From positions 62,001 through 126,000 of the forward strand of contig NZ_JAODBU010000007.1 of NCBI RefSeq assembly GCF_025336545.1: a stretch of 64,000 bases of DNA, in the 5' to 3' direction. The notes below the pieces were generated by a model. It saw nothing but the letters and a program-made list of their open reading frames with translations. It had not been told where the DNA came from and ran no database searches. Source of the DNA: Eubacterium_U album (lineage in GTDB: Bacteria; Bacillota; Clostridia; Lachnospirales; Lachnospiraceae). The position numbers and the translations under genes were made by a program. This document shows, one piece after another, positions 52,439-61,594 of this stretch; within the stretch, counting starts at the first letter, position 1; every line of letters starts with the position of its first letter.

Positions 52439-53626
52439 CTACAACAGGTTGATGAAAAATGTAATAACAAGACTGTTAATAAAGTCTGCAAATAAACTAC
52501 CAACAAGCGGAATTAACAAATAGGCTTTTATTGAAGGTGCATATCTGTCGCATAGAGCCTGCATGTTTGCCATTGCATTTGGTGTAGCGCCCATACCGAA
52601 TCCACATGTTCCCGCTGCAAGAACAGCAGCATCGTAATCCTTCCCCATAATATTGAATATAACAAAATATGTGAAAAGAAAAATTAAAATAACCTGTGCA
52701 CCTAAAAGCATAACAAGTGGTAATGCCAAAGATGCTAATTGCCACAATTTAAGTGTAATCATGGCTATACCTAAGAATAATGAAAGACAAATACCACCAA
52801 GGTCATTTATTTCACCCATACATATATCAAATTGGCCTGAATATTCTCCAATATTTCTTATTAAAGCAGCTGCAATCATTGCTCCAATATAAATAGGAAA
52901 TGTTAAGCCTGTTTTAGTTAACATCCATGAAAAAATAGTTCCTATACCAATAGCAAGAATCAACTGATATACTGCCATTGCATACATATTTGCATGTCTT
53001 TCATGCCTTTTTTCGTCTTCGATTAAAAGACTGTCATCTTCTGCAACAACTGTGTTCAAAAGATTTTTCTTCTCAATAAGACGACGACCAATAGGACCAC
53101 CGATTAAACTTCCTGCAATTAAACCAAATGTTGCAGCAGCAGTACAAATGGTTGTAGCTCCGCTAATGTTAAAATCTTCAAGTACAGGACCAAATGCTCC
53201 GGCAGTTCCGTGACCTCCTACCATTGGAATTGAACCGGTACACATTCCTATAAGTGGGTCTAAGTCAAGAAAATGTGACATCCCAACAGCAAGAAAATTC
53301 TGAGAAACAATAAGCGTTATAACTAGTAATAGGAAAATAAAAAGAGATTTACCACCACTTTTTAAAACCTTTAAATTGGCTTGAAAACCAACTGATGTAA
53401 AGAAAAATACCATACACACTTCACGAAGGGTATCATCAAACGAAAATTCGATTAATCCCGTTGAATGACATATGCATGTAAATATGGCAAATAGCAAACC
53501 ACCAATAACAGGGGCAGGAATGCAAAACTTTTCCAAAAAATAAATTTTATGCTTCAAAAACTGCCCGAGTATTAAAACGACTACTGCGATGGCAAGTGTC
53601 TGATACATATCTAATTGTATATCCAT
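52439..53626 (-). CDS. gltS: sodium/glutamate symporter (GltS family)
   Basis: The 395-residue protein has about ten to twelve membrane segments and the GltS signatures: CIPAPVIGGLLFAIF, two-fold repeated glycine-rich hairpins GSIPMVGGHGTAGAFGPVLE and GTCGFGMGATPNAMANMQAL. The ATG at 53626 lies 4 bases after AAAGGAG; a TTG at 53647 precedes that site and overlaps the upstream gene. It follows a TAXI-type binding protein after 23 bases on the same strand, an unusual partner, since GltS normally works without a binding protein. gdhA lies nearby on the opposite strand. Confidence 0.93.
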   Translation of the reverse strand: MDIQLDMYQTLAIAVVVLILGQFLKHKIYFLEKFCIPAPVIGGLLFAIFTCICHSTGLIEFSFDDTLREVCMVFFFTSVGFQANLKVLKSGGKSLFIFLLLVITLIVSQNFLAVGMSHFLDLDPLIGMCTGSIPMVGGHGTAGAFGPVLEDFNISGATTICTAAATFGLIAGSLIGGPIGRRLIEKKNLLNTVVAEDDSLLIEDEKRHERHANMYAMAVYQLILAIGIGTIFSWMLTKTGLTFPIYIGAMIAAALIRNIGEYSGQFDICMGEINDLGGICLSLFLGIAMITLKLWQLASLALPLVMLLGAQVILIFLFTYFVIFNIMGKDYDAAVLAAGTCGFGMGATPNAMANMQALCDRYAPSIKAYLLIPLVGSLFADFINSLVITFFINLL

Positions 53627-53649
53627 AAAACTCCTTTCCTTAGACAAAT

Positions 53650-54606
53650 TTATTCAGATTTTACTTTTATGTTGTGCTTTTTATAATATTTTACTGCACC
53701 TGGATGAAACGGAATGGAAATACCTTTAACGGCAGAAGTTTCATCGAGCTGTAAATTCACAGGAACGGAATATTGAAGATCCGCTGAATGTTCAAATAAA
53801 AATTCTGTTAAAGATTCTACAACGATGTCAGACAATTCGTTACTAGCAAGTAAAACAGCTTGAACAGCTACTGTTTTTATTTCTTCAGTTTGTCCGGTAT
53901 AAGTATTCGCCGGAATTGTATAGTCAACATAAGTATCGTAAGCAGATTCAAGTTTTTTAGAACATGAATCGCTAATGCTTAAAAATTTAATAGGACATTG
54001 TTGTGCTAATTCTTCTATTATTGTTGTGCGCAATCCTGCAGTACAGAAAAATGCATCAATTTCACCGGATTGTAATTTGCCGGCGGCAGTAGTATAGTCA
54101 TAATTTAAAGTGTCTACTAGTTTGTCTGATAAGCCGTTAAGTTGTAAAATTAAATTAGCAGTCTGTTCAGTACCTGAATTACTTTCACCGATGCTGACTT
54201 TTTTACCTAGTAAATCATCGATTGAATTTATGCCTGAATCATTGTGAACAACAATCTGGCAGGCTTCAGGGTATAATGCCGCGATTGCCTTGTAACCAGA
54301 ACACTGGGTACTGACAAATATTCCGGTTCCGTTATAGGCATCATTAATTAAATCAGCCTGAGCAATTCCCATTTCAATATAATTTTTAGATAATAATCGT
54401 ATGTTTGCAGCTGAACCAGCAGTAGATTTTACTTCAAAGTTAAACTTATCGTTTTCTTTAGTAGCAAGTTCCGTGAATGCATTTCCAAAAGTATAATACA
54501 TTCCACCAATACCGGCAGAGCCAAATCGAATTTTTTCATTTTTAATGCCACAGCCTGATAACATAAGTGTTGTGAGGCTAAGTAAAATACATAAAAATTT
54601 TTTCAA
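53650..54606 (-). CDS. TAXI-type TRAP solute-binding lipoprotein
   Basis: The 318-residue protein has a lipoprotein signal (LCILLSLTTLMLSGCG, lipid cysteine about residue 19). The TAXI family pattern follows: IRFGSAGIGGMYYTFGNAFT, VKSTAGSAANIRLLS, DLLGKKVSIGESNSGTEQTA, EIDAFFCTAGLRTT, and HPGAVKYYKKHNI at the end. Such proteins bind C4/C5 dicarboxylates, glutamate or glutamine for TRAP transporters. No TRAP permease gene is adjacent; a GltS gene follows directly. A TAAAGGAG site precedes the ATG. Glutamate-like ligands are inferred from the neighbour. Confidence 0.88.
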   Translation of the reverse strand: MKKFLCILLSLTTLMLSGCGIKNEKIRFGSAGIGGMYYTFGNAFTELATKENDKFNFEVKSTAGSAANIRLLSKNYIEMGIAQADLINDAYNGTGIFVSTQCSGYKAIAALYPEACQIVVHNDSGINSIDDLLGKKVSIGESNSGTEQTANLILQLNGLSDKLVDTLNYDYTTAAGKLQSGEIDAFFCTAGLRTTIIEELAQQCPIKFLSISDSCSKKLESAYDTYVDYTIPANTYTGQTEEIKTVAVQAVLLASNELSDIVVESLTEFLFEHSADLQYSVPVNLQLDETSAVKGISIPFHPGAVKYYKKHNIKVKSE

Positions 54607-55084
54607 ATTAAAATTCTCCTTTACGTAAATTTAGGACACACCTAACTAATATTTTACAATAAAATAAAGTTAAATGGAATGAAAAAATAAGAAATAGGAA
54701 GAAAAAATAAAAAACAGGATAAAAAGAAAAGTACACATATGCGCTATTTTAATCAAATATCTTGACCAAAGTAGTAAAATGAAATATACTATATTAATAC
54801 GCAAAATATGCCGTTGAAAAGAATAATTTTTGATTGATATATATATAACTTTAACGTAGAACAACAGGTACATATAATGTACCTGTTGTTCTACGTTTAG
54901 GAAAAGTTAGTTGTTGAAAACAAATATAATATGAGTCTAATTTTGATAAGTGTTAAATAATATTAAAAGAGTGCAGATATAGATGCTTAAGAAATAAATA
55001 TTAGTTGTTGGTAAAAAGCATATCATTTTATAAAAGCAATATCATAATATTAGATGAAAAAATTTTTTTTAGAGGGAATAGAAA
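54607..55084. other. divergent intergenic region with a strong hairpin
   Basis: About 480 AT-rich bases separate the TAXI gene from the CDF gene. Apart from the 45-base hairpin at 54853-54897, I saw no RNA gene, riboswitch consensus or credible small coding frame. Promoters for both flanking genes must lie here but were not resolved. Confidence 0.4.
54853..54897. repeat. perfect 21-bp inverted repeat with a 3-base loop
   Basis: AACGTAGAACAACAGGTACAT (54853-54873) and its exact complement (54877-54897) flank ATA. Only two or three T residues follow on the plus strand and no gene ends nearby, so it is not an ordinary terminator. It could be a regulatory leader hairpin, the trace of a small mobile repeat, or a bidirectional transcription block. 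Confidence 0.85.
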
Positions 55085-56254
55085 ATGGTTACAGCATTGG
55101 CTAAAATTTTTTTGAAAGACGTAAAGATGAATGATTCTCAAGGAAGAAAAGCATATGGCACATTGTGTAGTGTAGTTGGAATTTTTTTAAACATATGTTT
55201 ATTTGTTGGAAAATATTTTGCAGGAGTGTTAACGGGTGCAATTTCAATTACAGCAGATGCATTTAACAATTTGTCAGATGCAGGTTCATCAATAATAACA
55301 TTAGTAGGCTTTTGGTTTGCAGGAAAGAAACCTGATACAGAGCATCCGTTTGGACATGGGAGATTTGAATATGTATCAGGAATGGCAGTTTCCTGTCTGA
55401 TAATATTAATGGGACTTGAACTAGCGAAGAGTTCTGTTGATAAAATTATTCATCCACAGGAATTAGAATCTAGTATTTTGGCTATAACAATATTACTTAT
55501 ATCTATTTGTGTAAAATTGTATATGGCATTTTACAATACGGGTATAGGAAAGAAAATAGATTCAGTAACAATGAAAGCAACAGCAATAGACAGCTTAAGT
55601 GATTCCGTGGCTACAACAGTAGTATTAATATGTGTACTTGTTAATATGAAGTTTGGAATAAATATAGATGGTATATGCGGACTTTTAGTAGCAATTTTGA
55701 TTATATATGCAGGAATTGGTGCGTTTAAGGATACGATATCTCCGCTTTTAGGTAAAATACCAGAGCCTGAACTTGTGGACAAAATTCATGATATTGTAAT
55801 GAAACATGAATTAGTATACGGAATTCATGATTTGGTTGTTCATGATTATGGCCCGGGTAGAATGATGATTTCACTGCACACAGAAGTTCCCGGAAATGAA
55901 AATGTATATAAATTACATGACATGATAGACAATATTGAATCTGAACTACAGGAAAAGATAGGATGTGAGGCAGTAATTCACATGGATCCGATTGAAGTTG
56001 ATAATCAGGTGGTTACAGATACAAGAAGTAAAGTTGAAAACATAGTTAAAAGTATAGATGAACATATGTCCATACATGATTTTAGAATGATAACAGGAGA
56101 TACACATACAAATCTTATATTTGATGTTGTTGTTCCATTTTGTGTAGAAAAGAAACATGATGAAATAAAAAATAATATTGAAGAGAAGATAAGTGAACTT
56201 GATGATAAATATAGAGTTGTGATGAAAATAGAAGAAGATTATATTGGAAATTAA
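55085..56254 (+). CDS. cation diffusion facilitator family transporter
   Basis: The 389-residue protein has six membrane segments (about 26-225) and cytoplasmic domains. The metal site motifs are SITADAFNNLSDAGSSI (two aspartates) and SVTMKATAIDSLSDSVATT, with HPFGHGRFEYV between. The cytoplasmic part has VHDYGPGRMMISLHTEVPG and a second, partial repeat (VENIVKSIDEHMSIHDFRMI) that makes the protein longer than standard CDF proteins. Substrate is likely Zn, Mn or Fe efflux; metal specificity is uncertain. AGAGGGAATAG precedes the ATG. Confidence 0.92.
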   Translation: MVTALAKIFLKDVKMNDSQGRKAYGTLCSVVGIFLNICLFVGKYFAGVLTGAISITADAFNNLSDAGSSIITLVGFWFAGKKPDTEHPFGHGRFEYVSGMAVSCLIILMGLELAKSSVDKIIHPQELESSILAITILLISICVKLYMAFYNTGIGKKIDSVTMKATAIDSLSDSVATTVVLICVLVNMKFGINIDGICGLLVAILIIYAGIGAFKDTISPLLGKIPEPELVDKIHDIVMKHELVYGIHDLVVHDYGPGRMMISLHTEVPGNENVYKLHDMIDNIESELQEKIGCEAVIHMDPIEVDNQVVTDTRSKVENIVKSIDEHMSIHDFRMITGDTHTNLIFDVVVPFCVEKKHDEIKNNIEEKISELDDKYRVVMKIEEDYIGN

Positions 56255-56421
56255 CAAATCTGCATCAAAAGTAAAGTAAAATAGTTTGAAATAAAAATGG
56301 GAAGATATTCTGTATAGAAAATGTGTATTAATATAAAAAATAAGAGAATATGTAATAATATATATTAAAATATTAGAAACATATTTGCAAAACAGAATTA
56401 AATGTGTTACCATTTAAAGTC

Positions 56422-56475
56422 GACGTCAAAAAGTAAAAGTGTCTTTGTGATGTTTTTATTTTTTGACGTTTTTTG
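56422..56475 (+). terminator. terminator after the CDF gene
   Basis: GACGTCAAAAAGTAAAA pairs imperfectly with TTTTATTTTTTGACGT, followed by a T-run. Confidence 0.6.
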
Positions 56476-56555
56476 CTTTTTATAACAGAGAAAATTTATA
56501 TTTATAAAAGTTTATTTTTGATTATAAAATTAATATTGAGAAAGGAAAAGTAAGG

Positions 56556-58166
56556 ATGAAGTTTCAGGAATTAAATATATCAGATGAAATAAAGAAAGCA
56601 GTAAAAGATTTAGGATATGAAGAAGCAACTCCAATACAGGAAAAAAGCATTCCGGCAATTATGGAAGGAAAAGATGTAATAGGATTTAGCCAGACGGGAA
56701 GTGGAAAGACTGCTTCATTTGGAATACCGGCGATAGAACTTGTAGATATGACAATGAACAAAAAATTAAATCAGGTTCTTATACTATGCCCAACAAGAGA
56801 ATTAGCATTGCAGGCAGCAGAAGAATTAAGAAAATTTGCAAAATACATAAAAGGATTAAATGTAGTATCTATATTCGGAGGGCAGAACATAGAAAGACAG
56901 TTTAAACATTTGCGTGAAGGAAGTCATATTGTAGTTGGAACACCGGGAAGAGTTATGGACCATATCCGCAGAAAAAGCCTTAAATTAGAACAGTTAAAGA
57001 TGGTCGTGTTAGATGAAGCGGATGAAATGCTTAATATGGGATTTAGAGAAGATATTGAAACTATATTAAAGGCTACACCTGATGACAGACAGACAATTCT
57101 GTTTTCAGCTACAATGCCAAAGGAAATATTGGATATTACAAATAATTATCAGAAAAATCCTGAATTAATTAAAATAAAAAATAAGCAAATGACTGTAGAC
57201 AGTATCGAACAAAGATTTTATCTTGTAGATAAAAATAAAAAGAAAAGTGCTACAGCATTGTTGCTTAGATATTACAGACCAAAACTTGCAATTATTTTTT
57301 GTAATACGAAGAGAATGGTTGATGAGTTGGTAGATTTCCTTGGAAAAAATAAATTTTTAGCACAGGGGTTACATGGTGATGTAAAACAGCAACAGCGAAC
57401 AAATGTAATGAACCAGTTTAAGAAAGGTACATTTAATATTCTTGTTGCAACAGATGTGGCAGCAAGAGGAATTGATGTTAACAATCTTGATATTGTAATT
57501 AATTATGATTTACCTGAAGATAATGAATATTATGTTCATAGAATCGGAAGAACCGGAAGAGCAGGAAATGAAGGAAAATCATTTACATTAATAGATGGAA
57601 GAAAACAACTAGAAGATTTACGATACATTGAAAGATATGCTAAATGTGAAATTATTGAAAGTAAACTTCCGACAGTTGATGAAATAAAAACTCAGGATTA
57701 TCAGCGAAACATTAACAGATTAAAGAAATTTATGGATAAGCACAATAGTTCAAATCAAAAAGAAATTGTTGAAATGTTAATTGAAGAAGGATATTCTTTG
57801 GAAAAAATTACTTTAGCATTAATGGATATGATGAATAGAAAAAATAATGATTATAGCGGCTTATCAGATGTTAAACCACTTGTAATTGTACGAAAAGAAA
57901 GAAAAAATAATGGTATAGGTAGAAAAAATAAAGCAGTAAAGAACAGACGTACAGAAAATGGGAAACAAACAGAGAAAGGAAGAAAGAACATATATAATAG
58001 AAAAAATAGTGAAGCAGAAAAGAAGAAATATAATGGTAAAAATAATGAATCAGATAAAAAAAGAAGAAAAAAGGGATTTGTAGAATCCGAAAATAGTAGC
58101 AGAAAATTTACAGAAAAAAAGAATAAAAAATCTGAAACAAACAAAAGAAAAAATAAACAAAAATAA
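56556..58166 (+). CDS. DEAD-box RNA helicase
   Basis: The 536-residue protein has all helicase motifs: the Q motif EEATPIQEKSIPAIM, GFSQTGSGKT (I), PTRELALQ (Ia), GTPGRVMD (Ib), DEAD (II), FSAT (III), NTKRMVDEL (IV), ATDVAARGIDV (V) and HRIGRTGRAG (VI). The long C-terminal tail (about residues 450-536) is lysine/arginine/asparagine-rich, a typical unstructured RNA-binding extension. It resembles CshA/DeaD-type helicases of cold shock, mRNA decay and ribosome assembly. The AAGGAAAAGTAAGG stretch precedes the ATG. Confidence 0.95.
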   Translation: MKFQELNISDEIKKAVKDLGYEEATPIQEKSIPAIMEGKDVIGFSQTGSGKTASFGIPAIELVDMTMNKKLNQVLILCPTRELALQAAEELRKFAKYIKGLNVVSIFGGQNIERQFKHLREGSHIVVGTPGRVMDHIRRKSLKLEQLKMVVLDEADEMLNMGFREDIETILKATPDDRQTILFSATMPKEILDITNNYQKNPELIKIKNKQMTVDSIEQRFYLVDKNKKKSATALLLRYYRPKLAIIFCNTKRMVDELVDFLGKNKFLAQGLHGDVKQQQRTNVMNQFKKGTFNILVATDVAARGIDVNNLDIVINYDLPEDNEYYVHRIGRTGRAGNEGKSFTLIDGRKQLEDLRYIERYAKCEIIESKLPTVDEIKTQDYQRNINRLKKFMDKHNSSNQKEIVEMLIEEGYSLEKITLALMDMMNRKNNDYSGLSDVKPLVIVRKERKNNGIGRKNKAVKNRRTENGKQTEKGRKNIYNRKNSEAEKKKYNGKNNESDKKRRKKGFVESENSSRKFTEKKNKKSETNKRKNKQK

Positions 58167-58285
58167 CGTAAAAATTTTGTAAAATAATTTATGGAAAATC
58201 TAAAACATAAAGGCTGCAAATGTTGACATAACAACCTAAAAGGAGTAACATTAATAAGTGATAATAGAATAAATGACCGAAGTAA

Positions 58286-58333
58286 AAATGCTGTTAGAAT
58301 GAGAAATTTATGTTTCGCACTGATAGCATTTAT
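58286..58333 (+). terminator. terminator after the DEAD-box gene
   Basis: AAATGCTGTTAG pairs with CTGATAGCATTT (two G-T pairs) across a 22-base loop that itself has GAAA/TTTC, followed by ATTTTAT. Confidence 0.6.
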
Positions 58334-58460
58334 TTTATAAAAATTATGAATTAATACGAAAATTTCAGATTTGATTAGATATAAATTGCAACGTAAAAAT
58401 AATTTGTAAGGAGGTAAATTTGCAAGCTAAACAATCCGGAATGTAATTAAAGGAGAAAAA

Positions 58461-61430
58461 TTGAAATTAGAGAATAGTAAAAATAGTCATTTAGGACGAA
58501 TGATGGGGAGTTTATCATTAGGGGTGATGATATTTGCTGTTGCTCTAGCAGTATTGATGAATATACAGACGACGAGAAAGAGAGTTTCGGAACAAACTGC
58601 ACAGTATATAAAGATAAGTACCATGCAGAATGAACAGATAATAGACCGTCTGTTAGTTGATGCAAAGGAAAGTATTAAATCAATAGGTAAATTATTTGGA
58701 CAAATTATTGATGAGAACGGAAATGTAACAGCACATGATATAGAATCACTTAATCAGAATGTGAGCTTTGAAAGTTTAATTTATGTAAATAAGTATGGAA
58801 TTGGAATTGATCAGGATAATAAAGAATACACATTTGCAAATGTAATAGCGTATTATGATGCGTTAAAAGGTGATACGGTTATAGCATTAAATCCATTAGG
58901 TAATTCTGATATGCAAAACAGAATATGCTTCTTTGCCCCGGTAGAGAAGGACGGAGAGATAGCGGGAGTATTAGTAGGAAATTTTGATGATGCAACATTA
59001 AAGAAATTTATGAATACAAAACTGTTTGGTTATACTTCAACAGCGTTTATTTGTAGTGAATCAGGAGAAATAGTTGCAAATTCAGTAGGTATTTTACAAA
59101 GAACAACATTAACAAGTTACCTTAAAGAACACAATCTGATGGATGATAATGGTATAGCGGAATTAAGAAACAGCTTAAAGAACAAAAATCAATATGCATT
59201 TGAAATACATGGTAAAAATTATGAATCAAGTGCATATATGATGAGGCTTGAAAACAGTGGTCTTATTTTAGTTCAGGCATTCCCTGTTGAGGCTACGAAT
59301 AAACTGAATGCAACTGCCAATAAGGATAGTTGGAGACTTGTAACTATTTTAGCGGTATTTTTCATTATTTATTTAATAGGAACGGTTGTGTTTAATGTAA
59401 AAAAACAACGTAATATAATGAATGAAAAAGAATCTGTTGAGAATATTGTAACTGCAATAACGCAGATGTTTGATAGATTTATTTTAGTAGATTTAGATGA
59501 AGATAAATACGAATATATAATAGAAGATGAAAATAAAAAGCTACCCGGAATCGGATTTGAAGGTAGTTATGGCGATATCCTTCAGAATATATTTAGCAAA
59601 TGTTTTAAAAATGATGAAAAGCATACATCAGTAGATACGATGTTGCAAAGAGAAAAACTTATAGAACAATTAGATTTTGGAAAAGATAGTTTTAGCCTTG
59701 AATATTCAGAAGAATTTGATACAGATAATGAATTTAGATGGACAAATCTGGCTGTTCTTTGTGTAGAAAGAAGAAGAGGTGTACCTACAAAGGTATTAAT
59801 GGCATCTCAGGACGAAACGGAACTAAAGAAAAAAGAAGTCCGTGATCAGGAAGCACTTAGAGAAGCGTATCAGGCAGCAGAAAATGCAAGTAATGCAAAA
59901 AGTGATTTCTTATCAAAAATGTCTCATGATATAAGAACTCCTATGAACGCCATTATTGGAATGACGGCTCTTGCAGGAAGTTATATAGATGATAAAGACA
60001 GAATGTTAGAATGCTTAAAGAAGATTACTTCTTCAAGCAAACTTTTGCTTGGATTAATCAATGAAGTTTTGGATATGTCCAGAATTGAATCAGGTAATAT
60101 TAAACTTGTGGATGAAGATATTGAGTTATCAGTATTGCTTGAAGACGTCCTTGAATTGGTAAAGGGCGATGTGAAAAATAAGAATCTTGATTTGAATGTG
60201 TCGATAGAAAATATGAAGCATGAAAAGGTTATAGGCGACAGTATTCGAATACAGAAGATATTTACCAATATTATAAGCAATTCAATTAAGTATACTCCAA
60301 ATGGAGGAAAAATTAGTATTACGGTAAATGAAAAACCTACACATAGCAAGTCAACGTCCTGTTTTGAATTTATATTTGAAGACACAGGAATTGGTATGTC
60401 TAAAGAATTTGTCAAGAAAATATTTGTCCCATTCGAGAGGGCAGAGGACAGCCGAATTGATAAGATACAGGGTACCGGTTTAGGAATGGCTATTGTTAAT
60501 AATATAATTCACATGATGGGAGGAGAAATTCAGGTTGAAAGTGAAATAAACAAAGGTTCCAGGTTTACCGTTACAATGGTTCTAAAGTTACAGGATGATA
60601 AAGAGGAAACAGATAAGGAATTAATAAACTTAAAGGTTTTAGTTGTTGACGATGAAAAAGTTGTATGTGATTCAACGTGCAAAGTTTTAAATTCTATTGG
60701 AATGAACAGCGAAGGTGTTACAACAGGAAAAGAAGCCGTTACAAGAGTTGTTGAAGAACATGAAAAGAATGATGATTTTTATGCAGCTATAATTGACTTG
60801 AATATGCCGGAAATGAACGGAATAGAAACAACAAAAGAGATAAGAAAAGCTGTTGGAAAAGATGTTCCGATAATAATTATGTCGGCATATGACTGGAGCG
60901 ATATAGAAGAAGAAGCAAAAGCAGCCGGTGTTAATGCATTCATTTCTAAACCGTTGTTTAAGTCAAGGCTTACGACGACATTTAAGCAATTGCTTAATAA
61001 TAATCAGGAAGAAGAGAATCCGCTATCTGTACTTAAGAATGAAGACTATAGTAATCGTAGAGCACTTGTAGTTGAAGACAATGAACTTAATGCAGAGATT
61101 ATGAGAGAAATGCTTAATATGACTGGAATCAAAGTAGACCGTGCAGAAAATGGTAAAGTTGCAGTTGAAAAATTGGAAAGCGAACCTGAGAATTATTACG
61201 ATATTGTGTTCATGGATATACAGATGCCGATTATGAATGGATATCAGGCTGCAGAAGCAATTCGACAAATGGATCAGAGAAAAGATGTTCATACAATTCC
61301 AATTATAGCAGTAACAGCGAATGCGTTTGTGGAAGATATTCTTACAGCAAAAGCAGCAGGAATGAATGAACATATAGCTAAACCTGTAGATATAAAAGAA
61401 TTAGATGAGATACTACAAAAATGGCTGTAG
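58461..61430 (+). CDS. hybrid sensor histidine kinase with two receiver domains
   Basis: A TTG start follows AAAGGAG. The 989-residue protein has membrane helices at about 15-36 and 291-313 enclosing an extracellular sensor region (Cache-like pattern, GVLVGNFDDATLKKFM). A PAS-like domain spans about 325-460, a coiled coil about 465-485, then the dimerisation domain with FLSKMSHDIRTPMNAIIGMT (His 489) and an ATPase domain with IISNSIKYTPNGGK, EDTGIGMS and GTGLGMAIV. Receiver 1 has VLVVDDEK and the acceptor in IIDLNMPEMNG (Asp 779); receiver 2 has LVVEDNE and FMDIQMPIMNG (Asp 919). No separate response regulator or output gene is adjacent, so the phosphorelay output is unknown. Confidence 0.94.
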   Translation: MKLENSKNSHLGRMMGSLSLGVMIFAVALAVLMNIQTTRKRVSEQTAQYIKISTMQNEQIIDRLLVDAKESIKSIGKLFGQIIDENGNVTAHDIESLNQNVSFESLIYVNKYGIGIDQDNKEYTFANVIAYYDALKGDTVIALNPLGNSDMQNRICFFAPVEKDGEIAGVLVGNFDDATLKKFMNTKLFGYTSTAFICSESGEIVANSVGILQRTTLTSYLKEHNLMDDNGIAELRNSLKNKNQYAFEIHGKNYESSAYMMRLENSGLILVQAFPVEATNKLNATANKDSWRLVTILAVFFIIYLIGTVVFNVKKQRNIMNEKESVENIVTAITQMFDRFILVDLDEDKYEYIIEDENKKLPGIGFEGSYGDILQNIFSKCFKNDEKHTSVDTMLQREKLIEQLDFGKDSFSLEYSEEFDTDNEFRWTNLAVLCVERRRGVPTKVLMASQDETELKKKEVRDQEALREAYQAAENASNAKSDFLSKMSHDIRTPMNAIIGMTALAGSYIDDKDRMLECLKKITSSSKLLLGLINEVLDMSRIESGNIKLVDEDIELSVLLEDVLELVKGDVKNKNLDLNVSIENMKHEKVIGDSIRIQKIFTNIISNSIKYTPNGGKISITVNEKPTHSKSTSCFEFIFEDTGIGMSKEFVKKIFVPFERAEDSRIDKIQGTGLGMAIVNNIIHMMGGEIQVESEINKGSRFTVTMVLKLQDDKEETDKELINLKVLVVDDEKVVCDSTCKVLNSIGMNSEGVTTGKEAVTRVVEEHEKNDDFYAAIIDLNMPEMNGIETTKEIRKAVGKDVPIIIMSAYDWSDIEEEAKAAGVNAFISKPLFKSRLTTTFKQLLNNNQEEENPLSVLKNEDYSNRRALVVEDNELNAEIMREMLNMTGIKVDRAENGKVAVEKLESEPENYYDIVFMDIQMPIMNGYQAAEAIRQMDQRKDVHTIPIIAVTANAFVEDILTAKAAGMNEHIAKPVDIKELDEILQKWL

Positions 61431-61480
61431 ATTAGCTTATAAGAAAAATTAAATACGGTTTATAGTATCATTTAATACAT

Positions 61481-61518
61481 AAAAATGCGTAGTGTAAATT
61501 GAAACACTACGCATTTTT
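61481..61518. terminator. terminator between the histidine kinase and PBP genes
   Basis: AAATGCGTAGTGT pairs with AACACTACGCATTT across a short loop, followed by TTTTAT; AT-rich flanks on both sides suit the convergent genes. Confidence 0.85.
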
Positions 61519-61594
61519 ATTTGTATATTGTAAGACAAAGTTTATAAACTTAATTTTCAAATAAAACATTGTTTTATTTGTGGTTCTTTGTTTA

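Noticed and set aside
54670..54873. 67-codon minus-strand frame in the TAXI-CDF gap
   Set aside because: It is phenylalanine/isoleucine-rich low-complexity translation of AT-rich DNA, has no ribosome binding site and crosses the hairpin arm.
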